Shown here: piece after piece, positions 1 to 6,417 of the stretch
Layout: the number at the start of each line of letters is the position of its first letter
Numbering within the stretch: the stretch's first letter is position 1
Source of the DNA: Phycisphaerales bacterium UBA1926
Lineage (GTDB): Bacteria > Planctomycetota > Phycisphaerae > Phycisphaerales > UBA1924
Direction of reading: 5' to 3'
NCBI GenBank assembly: GCA_002337215.1
Contig: DDFO01000022.1
Location: forward strand, 65,579-97,771
DNA: 32,193 bases
Notes under the pieces: generated by a model
Told to the model about the DNA's origin: nothing
Databases searched by the model: none
What the model saw: the letters and a program-made list of their open reading frames with translations, nothing else
Program-made: the position numbers and the translations under genes

Positions 1-747
1 GTGCGCGGGATGCAGGGCGTGACCGACCACGAGGTGGGGCACTCGTGGTTCCCGATGATCGTGAACACCGACGAGCGGCGGCACGTGTGGATGGACGAAG
101 GTTTCAACACCTTCATCAACACCTACGCGCGGGCGGACTTGCGGGACAGCGAATTGAATCTGGATCGCTCGAAGCGACAATCGCTGGAGGTCGCGCGGGC
201 GACAAACCCGCAGCCGGTGACGCTCGCGCCCGATTACATGTGGCGCCGCTGGGTCGGCAACCTCGGCTACCGCAAGACCGGCATGGGACTCGTGCTGCTC
301 CGCGAATTGATCCTCGGCCCCGAGCGGTTCGATACCGCGTTCCGCGAGTACATCGACCGTTGGGCGTTCAAGAGCCCGCAGCCGAGCGATTTCTTCCGCA
401 GCATGGAGGACTCGGCCGGGATGGATCTGGGCTGGTTCTGGAAGGGCTGGTTCCTCGGAACAGGCGCGGCCGACTTCGCGGTGACGAATGCGGAACTGGC
501 CGAGGACGGGGAGAGCGGGCTGATCACCTTCGAGAACCGGGGGGATGTGGTGCTGCCGGTGCCGTACCGGGTGACGTTCGAGGGCGGCGAGGTGGTGGAT
601 TACGAACTGCCGGTGCAGTCGTGGGCGCAGACGAACACGTGGATCGCGATCGTGGACGCCGGGGGGCGGGCGATCGAGAAGGTGGAGATCGATCCGGGAT
701 TCTTGATCCCGGAGGATGACAAGCGGGACAATGTGTGGGAGCGGTGA
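1..747 (+). CDS. M1-family (gluzincin) metallopeptidase, 3' part only
   Basis: The open frame runs in from the left edge, so this is the C-terminal 248 residues of a longer zinc aminopeptidase. The catalytic signature is complete: HEVGH at residues 10-14 of the fragment supplies two zinc-binding histidines and the general base, and after exactly 18 residues comes E33 in WMDEGFNTF, the third zinc ligand. HEXXH-X18-E is the M1/gluzincin arrangement, and the surrounding SWFPMIVNTDERR context matches M1-like peptidases. The substrate-binding GAMEN-type motif would lie upstream, outside the window. The rest (residues 60-248) is helical and then beta-rich, with no membrane anchor at the C terminus. 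The GTG at position 1 is probably an internal codon. The gene stops with TGA and is followed by a terminator. The family call is firm; the substrate is unknown. Confidence 0.88.
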   Translation: MRGMQGVTDHEVGHSWFPMIVNTDERRHVWMDEGFNTFINTYARADLRDSELNLDRSKRQSLEVARATNPQPVTLAPDYMWRRWVGNLGYRKTGMGLVLLRELILGPERFDTAFREYIDRWAFKSPQPSDFFRSMEDSAGMDLGWFWKGWFLGTGAADFAVTNAELAEDGESGLITFENRGDVVLPVPYRVTFEGGEVVDYELPVQSWAQTNTWIAIVDAGGRAIEKVEIDPGFLIPEDDKRDNVWER

Positions 748-797
748 GTTGTCACTCGCGGTTCGTGCCCCATCATTGAGATATTTGGTTCAAAGAG

Positions 798-822
798 CCC
801 CTCGCACGAGTGAGGGGTTTTT
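798..822 (+). terminator. intrinsic terminator of the metallopeptidase gene
   Basis: CCCCTC (798-803) and GAGGGG (812-817) form a 6-bp stem, followed at once by TTTTT (818-822). It lies about 50 bp after the metallopeptidase stop codon. Confidence 0.7.
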
Positions 823-834
823 CGTAGGGCGAAA

Positions 835-854
835 CCCCTCGCTTGCGCGAGGGG
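835..854 (-). terminator. terminator-like hairpin overlapping the pgpA 3' end
   Basis: CCCCTCGC (835-842), loop TTGC, and GCGAGGGG (847-854) form a perfect 8-bp stem just past the pgpA stop codon (858-860). On the minus strand it is followed by only three T residues. The wider stem AGAGCCCCTCGC (794-805) with its exact complement (847-858) can form instead, so the two strands probably share one termination structure. Confidence 0.6.
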
Positions 855-857
855 CTC

Positions 858-1400
858 TTAGAGCACGATCAGGCAAATCACCTGCGTCATGATCAGGGCA
901 TATGCCCCCGCGAACAGGTCGTCGATCAGCACGCCCCACCCGCCGGGTAGTTTCTGGAGCCCGTTCGCTGGGGGTGGCTTGAGGATATCGAAGAACCGGA
1001 ACGCGAGGAACGACACGGCGAGGGCGAAAGCAAGCGGCCAGAGGGTGACGATCAACGAAGCATCGCCCGCGAAGGCTGGCGCGGCGACCGGCAGGGCGAT
1101 CAGCGCGATGCACTGCCCCGCGGTCTCGTCGGCGACGACCCAGCCCGGGTCTTTCTTGCCGTACCACGCCTCGGCCCATTCCCCGAAGACCACGCACGCC
1201 GCCGACGAGGCGATGCAGACGAGGGCCAGCACCGCGTGATAGATCAGTGGGTTTTCCTGGGGCCCCAGCCCGATCAGGATGAGCAGACCCGCGAGGGCGA
1301 CGGGGGGGAGCGAGCCCCAGGTGCCGGGCGCGGGGCGGAGGTGGCCGAGCCCGAAGACGGTGACGGCGTGCCAGCGGTGGTCATGGGGGGCGGGGATCAT
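858..1400 (-). CDS. pgpA: phosphatidylglycerophosphatase A
   Basis: The 180-residue integral membrane enzyme removes the phosphate from phosphatidylglycerophosphate to give phosphatidylglycerol in the inner membrane. Visible family motifs: GLGHLRPAPGTWGSL at residues 17-31; DPGWVVADETAGQCIA in the middle, with the acidic DE pair; and near the C terminus FRFFDILKPPP followed by GGWGVLIDDLFAGAYA. Three to four hydrophobic helices separate them. Length fits the family. I chose the ATG at 1400 because the family homology begins shortly after it; the frame stays open upstream to 1736, but that stretch runs through a repeat element and has no PgpA-like content. The preceding gene on the strand is pgsA, which makes the substrate. 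No clear Shine-Dalgarno is seen. The stop codon sits inside the terminator structure. Confidence 0.9.
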   Translation of the reverse strand: MIPAPHDHRWHAVTVFGLGHLRPAPGTWGSLPPVALAGLLILIGLGPQENPLIYHAVLALVCIASSAACVVFGEWAEAWYGKKDPGWVVADETAGQCIALIALPVAAPAFAGDASLIVTLWPLAFALAVSFLAFRFFDILKPPPANGLQKLPGGWGVLIDDLFAGAYALIMTQVICLIVL

Positions 1401-1475
1401 GGTTCGGACTGTACCGGATTGCGTCGATGGGGTGCGGCGCGAATGAGGCCCATCGAGGCGGGTCACATCGGTTGG

Positions 1476-1742
1476 GGTGCCATGGAGACGGCGGAGCCTT
1501 CTCCATGCGGGTGCCACGACTCGCTGCGCTGCAGCGCAGTCGTGCTGTGCCGAACTCAAGGTACTGAGCACTGCTGCGCCGAAGTCGGCGAGCAGTGGCA
1601 CCCCGTCTCGATTTTGTCCGACGAATCTGACAGTAGCCCGAGCACTCTTTTGTGAGAAACGATCTACGGAGACCGCGGAGCCTTCTCCATGCTTCGGTCG
1701 TTGTCTCATGGAGAAACCGCTTCGCGGTGTCTCCATGGCACC
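1476..1742. repeat. MITE-like element with 14-bp perfect terminal inverted repeats
   Basis: The pgpA-pgsA gap (1401-1748) holds no gene. It is bounded by GGTGCCATGGAGAC (1476-1489) and its exact reverse complement GTCTCCATGGCACC (1729-1742). Inside are a direct repeat of 24 bp with one mismatch (1485-1508 and 1669-1692) and several hairpins: CATGGAGA/TCTCCATG (1481-1488/1500-1507), a stem of 13 bp with one bulged base (1569-1597), and a 14-bp stem with one mismatch and a TTC loop (1707-1737). A further imperfect palindrome (CACGACT...AGTCGTG) lies near 1514-1543. No transposase frame and no convincing target-site duplication were found. Its right end lies 6 bp from the pgsA stop codon. It may also act as an mRNA-stabilising structure between the two genes. 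Confidence 0.6.
1707..1737. repeat. 14-bp hairpin immediately after pgsA
   Basis: CATGGAGAAACCGC (1707-1720) pairs with GCGGTGTCTCCATG (1724-1737) with one A-G mismatch and a 3-base loop. No T-tract follows on either strand, so it is not a standard intrinsic terminator. It forms the right end of the MITE-like element. Confidence 0.7.
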
Positions 1743-1748
1743 GCGGGA

Positions 1749-2378
1749 TCAGTCGGGTGTCGTTGGGGCGCGCATGAGCCCCGCGATGCGGGTGAGGTAG
1801 GGGACGAGGGAGACCGCGGTCGCGATCGTCGCGGCCCAGGCGGACCAGATCGCGAGCGGGCCGGGCTCGGCGGATGTCGCGATATCGATGAGGATGAGCG
1901 GGACGGCGACGGACTGCAGGATCATCTTGATCTTGCCGGACCACGCGGCGGAGAAATCAACGCCCGAGGATTCGAACACGGACCGCGCGGTGGTGACGAG
2001 GAGTTCGCGGAAGAGGATCGTGACCGCCATCCAGGGGGCGACGCCCGAGATGCCGCCCAGGTCGCGCCCGGCGAGCATGACGAACGCGCCGAGGACGAGG
2101 AGTTTGTCGGCAAGGGGGTCCATGATGCGGCCGAACTTGCTGACCGCGTTCCACTTGCGCGCAAGGTAGCCGTCAGCGGCGTCGGTCAGGGCGGCGACGA
2201 TGAACAGAACGCACGCCCAGATGGCCCAGTCCCGGATCGGGGCCTCGGCTGGGTCCGCGAAGGAGAGAGCCGCGATGAAGACGATCGTCAGCACCAGCCG
2301 GCCCAGCGTCAGGGCGTTCGGGAGCTTGGCGCGGTAGCCGATCGCGGGTGGTGAAGACGAATTGGGCATGGATGGCAT
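1749..2378 (-). CDS. pgsA: CDP-diacylglycerol-glycerol-3-phosphate 3-phosphatidyltransferase
   Basis: The product joins CDP-diacylglycerol to glycerol-3-phosphate, giving phosphatidylglycerophosphate, the substrate of the pgpA product encoded next on the strand. The CDP-alcohol phosphatidyltransferase signature D-X2-D-G-X2-A-R-X8-G-X3-D-X3-D is complete: D66, D69, G70, A73, R74, G83, D87 and D91, the four aspartates that bind metal and the CDP group. Several hydrophobic helices flank it, and LPNALTLGRLV at residues 19-29 is the usual start of the first one. The protein is 209 residues from the ATG at 2378 (an ATG at 2369 is an alternative). The frame stays open to 2465 but the added residues are arginine-rich and unlike the family. 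PgsA rather than phosphatidylserine synthase is favoured by the length and by the pgpA neighbour. Confidence 0.88.
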   Translation of the reverse strand: MPSMPNSSSPPAIGYRAKLPNALTLGRLVLTIVFIAALSFADPAEAPIRDWAIWACVLFIVAALTDAADGYLARKWNAVSKFGRIMDPLADKLLVLGAFVMLAGRDLGGISGVAPWMAVTILFRELLVTTARSVFESSGVDFSAAWSGKIKMILQSVAVPLILIDIATSAEPGPLAIWSAWAATIATAVSLVPYLTRIAGLMRAPTTPD

Positions 2379-2486
2379 GGTATCGACGGCTCGGCGCGGT
2401 GCTCGGCGCGCGTGTGTGATGCGACGGGGCCGCGGGTGGCGGACGGAAAACAAGTTCGGAATCACGGGGGAAGGGGATCGCGTCGG

Positions 2487-2515
2487 TTGCCGGTGCTACG
2501 GGGGGGTTCTATCCT
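2487..2515 (+). promoter_or_regulatory. candidate sigma-70-type promoter of the nuoJ-N operon
   Basis: TTGCCG (2487-2492) and TATCCT (2510-2515) are separated by 17 bp, a good match to the housekeeping consensus. It lies in the divergent gap between pgsA and nuoJ, and predicts a transcript start near 2522 and a leader of about 90 nt. It also argues against translation of nuoJ from the ATG at 2412, which would lie upstream of the transcript start. Confidence 0.45.
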
Positions 2516-2578
2516 CCCGTTCCCCGGGGGTCTCTGCTTTCGGGGTGCTGCCCTCCGCACGAAGGCCGACCGCTCCCG

Positions 2579-2604
2579 GGTCATCGGGATCGGTCATCGG
2601 GATT
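2579..2604 (+). repeat. 13-bp tandem repeat just before the nuoJ start
   Basis: GGTCATCGGGATC (2579-2591) is followed directly by GGTCATCGGGATT (2592-2604), 12 of 13 bases identical. Each copy carries GGGAT, and the second lies 6 bases before the proposed TTG start. Confidence 0.75.
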
Positions 2605-2609
2605 CAGAC

Positions 2610-3629
2610 TTGGACGCTGCAACGCTCGAATCGACGATCCACCCGCTCGTTCTTTATGTCGCGTGTGCGATCGGCGCGCTCGGTGTGGTGATCGCGATGC
2701 CGCGGAAGGGCGTGAGCCCGCTGCTGATCGGGGGCATTCTCGCCGCCGCCGCGGTCGGCATGGTCATCATGGGGCTGATCCTGACCAAGCCCGCCGATGA
2801 GCCCATGCCCAATCTGTTCTTCCACGCCTTCGCGATCCTCGCGTTGGGCGGGGCGTTGCGGATGATCACGCATCCCAAGCCGGTCTATTCGGCACTGTAT
2901 TTCATCCTGACGATCATTGCGTCGAGCGGGCTCTATCTTCTTCTGAGTGCTGAGTTTATGGCATTTGCGTTGATCATCATCTACGCGGGTGCGATCCTGA
3001 TTACCTATCTGTTTGTGATTATGCTCGCGACCCAGGCCCCCAGTGAAGGGGATGAGGATGCGTTGAGCGACTATGACTCGACGGCTCGGGAGCCGATCGC
3101 GGCGGCCGCGGCGGGCTTTGTGCTCCTCGCGCTGCTCACCACGATGATGTTCCGGGGCACGCCGACACTCCTGACCCGCCCCGGCCTCAATTCCTCGGAT
3201 GAAATCCTCGCGAATCTGCCCGGCAAGGTGGAGGACGCGCTGCTCGCGGACCTCCGCGGGGCCGAGTTGGTCGGCGAGGACGAGGCGTTCGCCCGGATGG
3301 GGGATACCGGAGCGTTGGTGATCGACAGCGAGGCTCGAACGGTGCTGGTCGCCCCGATGGTCGTCGCGGACGCTGCTCCCGAGTTCCGCGAGTCGGACCG
3401 GGTGGTCATCGTCCCTGCTGAGATGTGGCCCGAGGAACTGGTCGGGACCAATATCGAGGGCCTGGGTCTGAATCTTCTCGGGAAGCACCCGATGACGATC
3501 GAGATCGCGGGCATCGTGCTGCTGATGGCGATGCTGGGCGCGACGGTGCTGGCCCGCAAGCAGGTGGACATCGAAGAAGAAGCGAAGGCCCGGCAGCAGC
3601 GCCGGCTCGCGGTGGAGGGCACGCGGTGA
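2610..3629 (+). CDS. nuoJ: NADH-quinone oxidoreductase subunit J, enlarged
   Basis: NuoJ is a membrane-arm subunit of complex I that links proton translocation to quinone reduction. The family core is clear: ALRMITHPKPVYSALYFIL (residues 82-100), LYLLLSAEFMAFALIIIYAG (108-127), and LFVIMLATQAP, ending with HPMTIEIAGIVLLMAMLGA (293-311). At 339 residues it is nearly twice the usual length. Two extra membrane helices (about 11-29 and 37-58) precede the normal first helix, and a hydrophilic insert (about 186-290) sits between normal helices 4 and 5; from known NuoJ topology it should face the periplasm. I chose the TTG at 2610: it precedes the first helix, GGGAT lies 6 bases upstream, and a promoter overlaps the earlier part of the frame, which opens at 2412. 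The start is uncertain. The stop overlaps the nuoK start by four bases (GTGA). Confidence 0.85.
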   Translation: MDAATLESTIHPLVLYVACAIGALGVVIAMPRKGVSPLLIGGILAAAAVGMVIMGLILTKPADEPMPNLFFHAFAILALGGALRMITHPKPVYSALYFILTIIASSGLYLLLSAEFMAFALIIIYAGAILITYLFVIMLATQAPSEGDEDALSDYDSTAREPIAAAAAGFVLLALLTTMMFRGTPTLLTRPGLNSSDEILANLPGKVEDALLADLRGAELVGEDEAFARMGDTGALVIDSEARTVLVAPMVVADAAPEFRESDRVVIVPAEMWPEELVGTNIEGLGLNLLGKHPMTIEIAGIVLLMAMLGATVLARKQVDIEEEAKARQQRRLAVEGTR

Positions 3630-4021
3630 TCGACACTGTTCTTTCCGGCATGTCGAGCCTGCCCTCGATGACGCTCGTCCCCAGTCTGGCGCAGACGGCG
3701 TTCCCGGACGCGATGGCGTCCTCGACGCTGAACCACTACCTGTTCGTCAGCGCCGTGATGTTCGCGCTGGGGCTGATCGGGTTCGTCACGCGTCGGAACC
3801 TGATCATCATGTTCCTGTGCACGGAGCTGATGTTCCAGGCCGCGGGTCTGGCGATGATCGCGTTCGGGCGGTACCACATGAATTTCGATGGTCAGACGTT
3901 CGTGATTTTCGTGCTGACGATCGCGGCCGCGGAAGCGGCGATGGCGCTCGCGCTGGTCGTGCTGCTGTTCCGCAAGCGGGAGAGCCTGGACGCGAACCTG
4001 TGGGCGGAACTCAAGGGCTAA
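3626..4021 (+). CDS. nuoK: NADH-quinone oxidoreductase subunit K
   Basis: NuoK is a three-helix subunit of the complex I proton channel, related to MrpC. Three helices are visible: LNHYLFVSAVMFALGLIGFV, NLIIMFLCTELMFQAAGLAM, and FVIFVLTIAAAEAAMALALV. The conserved membrane glutamates are present, in CTELMFQA (helix 2) and AAAEAAMALAL (helix 3). The GTG at 3626 makes a GTGA overlap with the nuoJ stop, typical of translational coupling; an ATG at 3650 is the alternative. From the GTG the protein is 131 residues, about 30 longer than most NuoK, the extra part being a non-conserved N-terminal tail. nuoL follows 16 bases later. Confidence 0.9.
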   Translation: MIDTVLSGMSSLPSMTLVPSLAQTAFPDAMASSTLNHYLFVSAVMFALGLIGFVTRRNLIIMFLCTELMFQAAGLAMIAFGRYHMNFDGQTFVIFVLTIAAAEAAMALALVVLLFRKRESLDANLWAELKG

Positions 4022-4037
4022 AGGGGCACAGATCGCC

Positions 4038-6341
4038 ATGACGGGCATCACCGGCACGATCCTTGAAACAGTTCTGACCACCGCATTTGCGGTCGCGGAT
4101 CCCGCCGCCGAGGCCGCGGGTCACGCCGGCGCACACGGCGGGGGCCACGGCGCGACCAGCGGCGGGGCGTTGATGGCGCTCATCCCGCTGCTCCCGCTGT
4201 TCGGCGCGGTGCTCGTGGGCGTGTTCGCCTGCTTCAACGAGAAAAGCAAGCTCCCCGCGTACGCGACGGTGGGGCTGCTCGCGGTCGCGTTCGTGCTCAC
4301 ACTGATCACCTATCTCGGCTGGAACGGGCACGACCCGATCCAGGTCCGCCTGTGGGATTGGATCGGGCTCGAGTGGGGCAGCGGCGGTGTGGGGCAGACG
4401 CTCGACGCCGGGTTTGCGTTCTACTTCGACGGCCTCAGCCTGCTCTGGATGCTCTTTGTCACCGGGCTCGCGACGCTCATCGGGCTCTATGCCAGCGAGT
4501 ACATGGAGCACGACGCGGGGCTCGGCTACTGCCGGTTCTTCGGCGCGTTCAATCTGTTCGTGTTCAGCATGTCGTGCCTGGTGATGGGCGACAACCTGCT
4601 CATGCTCTTCCTGGGATGGGAGGGCGTGGGCCTCTGCTCGTACCTGCTCATCGGCTACTACTACAAGAAGAAGGCCGCGGTGGACGCGGGGATGAAGGCG
4701 TTCGTCGTCAACCGCATCGGCGACCTGGGCCTGTTGATCGGAACACTGCTCACGTTCACGACCTTCGGCAGCCTGGAGTTCACCGAGCTCTTCGCGACCA
4801 TCGGGCACGGCAGCACGGCCTCGGGTGCGCCGCTCGACGCGACCTGGCAGGTCTGGGCGATCCCGCTCCTGCTGATGATGGGCGCGTTCGGCAAGTCCGC
4901 ACAGCTGTTCTTCTACGTCTGGCTCCCCGACGCGATGGAGGGCCCGACCCCGGTGTCGGCGCTGATCCACGCCGCGACGATGGTCACGGCGGGCGTGTAC
5001 CTCGTCGCGCGGATGATGCCGCTGTTCGTTGCCGATACGCAGCTCATCGCGCTGAGCGTCGTGACCTGGGGCGGGGCGATCACGGCCTTCTGGGCCGCGA
5101 CGATCGCGATGGCGCAGTACGACATCAAGCGGATCATGGGTTACTCGACCATCTCGCAGCTCGGGTACATGTTTTTCGGGCTCGGCGTCCTCGCGACCAC
5201 GGGCGGCGTCTTCCACGTCTTCACCCACGCGTTCTTCAAGGCGACGCTCTTTCTCTCGTGCGGCGCCGTCATGCACGGCTTCGCCGGCCAGCTCGATCTC
5301 CGCAAGCTCAGCGGGCTCTGGAAAGTCCCGGGGTTCAAGATCGTCGTCATCGCCATGCTGATCGGGTGTCTGAACCTTGCCGGCTTCCCGTTCACCGCGG
5401 GGTACTTCAGCAAGGACATGATCCTCGCCGAGGCGTGGGTGACCAGCGATTCGACCATCTGGGGCTCGAGCTGGGCGGGCTGGCTGATGCTGCTCACCGC
5501 GGGACTGACAGCGTACTACACCTTCCGCGTCTTCTTCCGCGTCTTCGTCGGTCCGGTCGAGTATCACCCGGGCGATGATCTGCACGATCACGCTGATGAC
5601 GCGCACGGCGAAGATCACGCGCACGACGCGGGCCAGCACGGCGATCACCACGCCGACCACTTCCACCCCCACGCGCCCAAGTGGGCGATCAACCTCGTGC
5701 TCGTCGCGCTCGCCGGGGGCTCGGTCCTCGCCGCGGGTCTCTACTTCGTGGGCGACCATCACGGCTGGGCGGGCGACATGGTCCACGCCTCGAGCGCCCA
5801 CTTCGACCCGGCGCATATCGGCGATCATTCCGCGGCGGTTGCCGGGGTCGGTGACGCGGTCGCCGGCGGCGAGTCGCACGCGGGCGATGCCCACGCGGGG
5901 GACACCCACGCGGCTCACGGGACCATACTTGGGCTCGACCCCCACAAGTACATGTACTACATCTCGGCGATCGTCGGCTTCGTCGGCATCGGCGTCGCGT
6001 TCGTGCTCCACTTCGCGGGGCGGACCGAGGCGGCGACGAGCCGGGCCGATTCGCTCGCGCGTGCCATGGAGCCCGTCCACACCTGGGCGGAGCGCAAGTG
6101 GTACGTCGATGAGTTCTACCACTTCATCATTGTGACCCCGTTGAAGGTCATCAGCCATCTGTTCCACTGGTTCGACAAGCTCGTCATCGACGGCATCGTC
6201 GAGCTGTTCGGCGGCGTGCCCAAGGCAAGCTCGGAATCGCTCAGCCCGGCGACCCAGACCGGCGTGCTCCACGACTACGCCCTGCGCATGGTCGCGGGGG
6301 TCGCGGTCGTGCTCGTGGTCGTCGCGATCGTGCTGTATTGA
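4038..6341 (+). CDS. nuoL: NADH-quinone oxidoreductase subunit L with histidine-rich loops
   Basis: NuoL is the distal antiporter-like proton pump of complex I. It has the expected pattern of many helices, the lysine-coupled glutamate in LGWEGVGLCSYLLIGYY, and the signature LPDAMEGPTPVSALIHAATM. The C-terminal part continues into the lateral-helix region and a last helix. It is 767 residues against about 610-650 for most NuoL. Much of the excess is in two histidine/aspartate-rich hydrophilic stretches, residues about 510-547 and 590-632, and a shorter His/Gly-rich patch lies near residues 30-45. Residues before the first helix look partly like a signal-anchor. The ATG at 4038 has AAGGGG about 12 bases upstream. 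It follows nuoK by 16 bases. The histidine-rich loops could bind metal ions; that is inference. Confidence 0.94.
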   Translation: MTGITGTILETVLTTAFAVADPAAEAAGHAGAHGGGHGATSGGALMALIPLLPLFGAVLVGVFACFNEKSKLPAYATVGLLAVAFVLTLITYLGWNGHDPIQVRLWDWIGLEWGSGGVGQTLDAGFAFYFDGLSLLWMLFVTGLATLIGLYASEYMEHDAGLGYCRFFGAFNLFVFSMSCLVMGDNLLMLFLGWEGVGLCSYLLIGYYYKKKAAVDAGMKAFVVNRIGDLGLLIGTLLTFTTFGSLEFTELFATIGHGSTASGAPLDATWQVWAIPLLLMMGAFGKSAQLFFYVWLPDAMEGPTPVSALIHAATMVTAGVYLVARMMPLFVADTQLIALSVVTWGGAITAFWAATIAMAQYDIKRIMGYSTISQLGYMFFGLGVLATTGGVFHVFTHAFFKATLFLSCGAVMHGFAGQLDLRKLSGLWKVPGFKIVVIAMLIGCLNLAGFPFTAGYFSKDMILAEAWVTSDSTIWGSSWAGWLMLLTAGLTAYYTFRVFFRVFVGPVEYHPGDDLHDHADDAHGEDHAHDAGQHGDHHADHFHPHAPKWAINLVLVALAGGSVLAAGLYFVGDHHGWAGDMVHASSAHFDPAHIGDHSAAVAGVGDAVAGGESHAGDAHAGDTHAAHGTILGLDPHKYMYYISAIVGFVGIGVAFVLHFAGRTEAATSRADSLARAMEPVHTWAERKWYVDEFYHFIIVTPLKVISHLFHWFDKLVIDGIVELFGGVPKASSESLSPATQTGVLHDYALRMVAGVAVVLVVVAIVLY

Positions 6342-6351
6342 TTGGTTCACC

Positions 6352-6400
6352 TCATCCGCGGCGGCGGATGACAACGACAGAATCCGACCCGATCCGGGTC
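6352..6400 (+). promoter_or_regulatory. paired hairpins between nuoL and nuoM
   Basis: The 76-bp gap carries TCATCCGC/GCGGATGA (6352-6359 and 6364-6371, 4-base loop) and GACCCG/CGGGTC (6386-6391 and 6395-6400, 3-base loop). The second ends four bases before the nuoM ribosome-binding site GAAGGA (6404-6409). There is no T-tract, so an mRNA-processing or translation-control role is more likely than termination. Confidence 0.5.
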
Positions 6401-6417
6401 TGTGAAGGAATCCGGCC

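Noticed and set aside
1401..1736. N-terminal extension of pgpA up to 1736
   Set aside because: It would translate through the hairpin-rich repeat element and adds nothing like PgpA.
1460..1760. Target-site duplication around the MITE-like element
   Set aside because: Flanking bases on the two sides do not match well enough to claim one.
2412..2609. Earlier ATG start for nuoJ
   Set aside because: A promoter-like pair lies at 2487-2515 and the added residues are Arg/Gly-rich with no membrane character.
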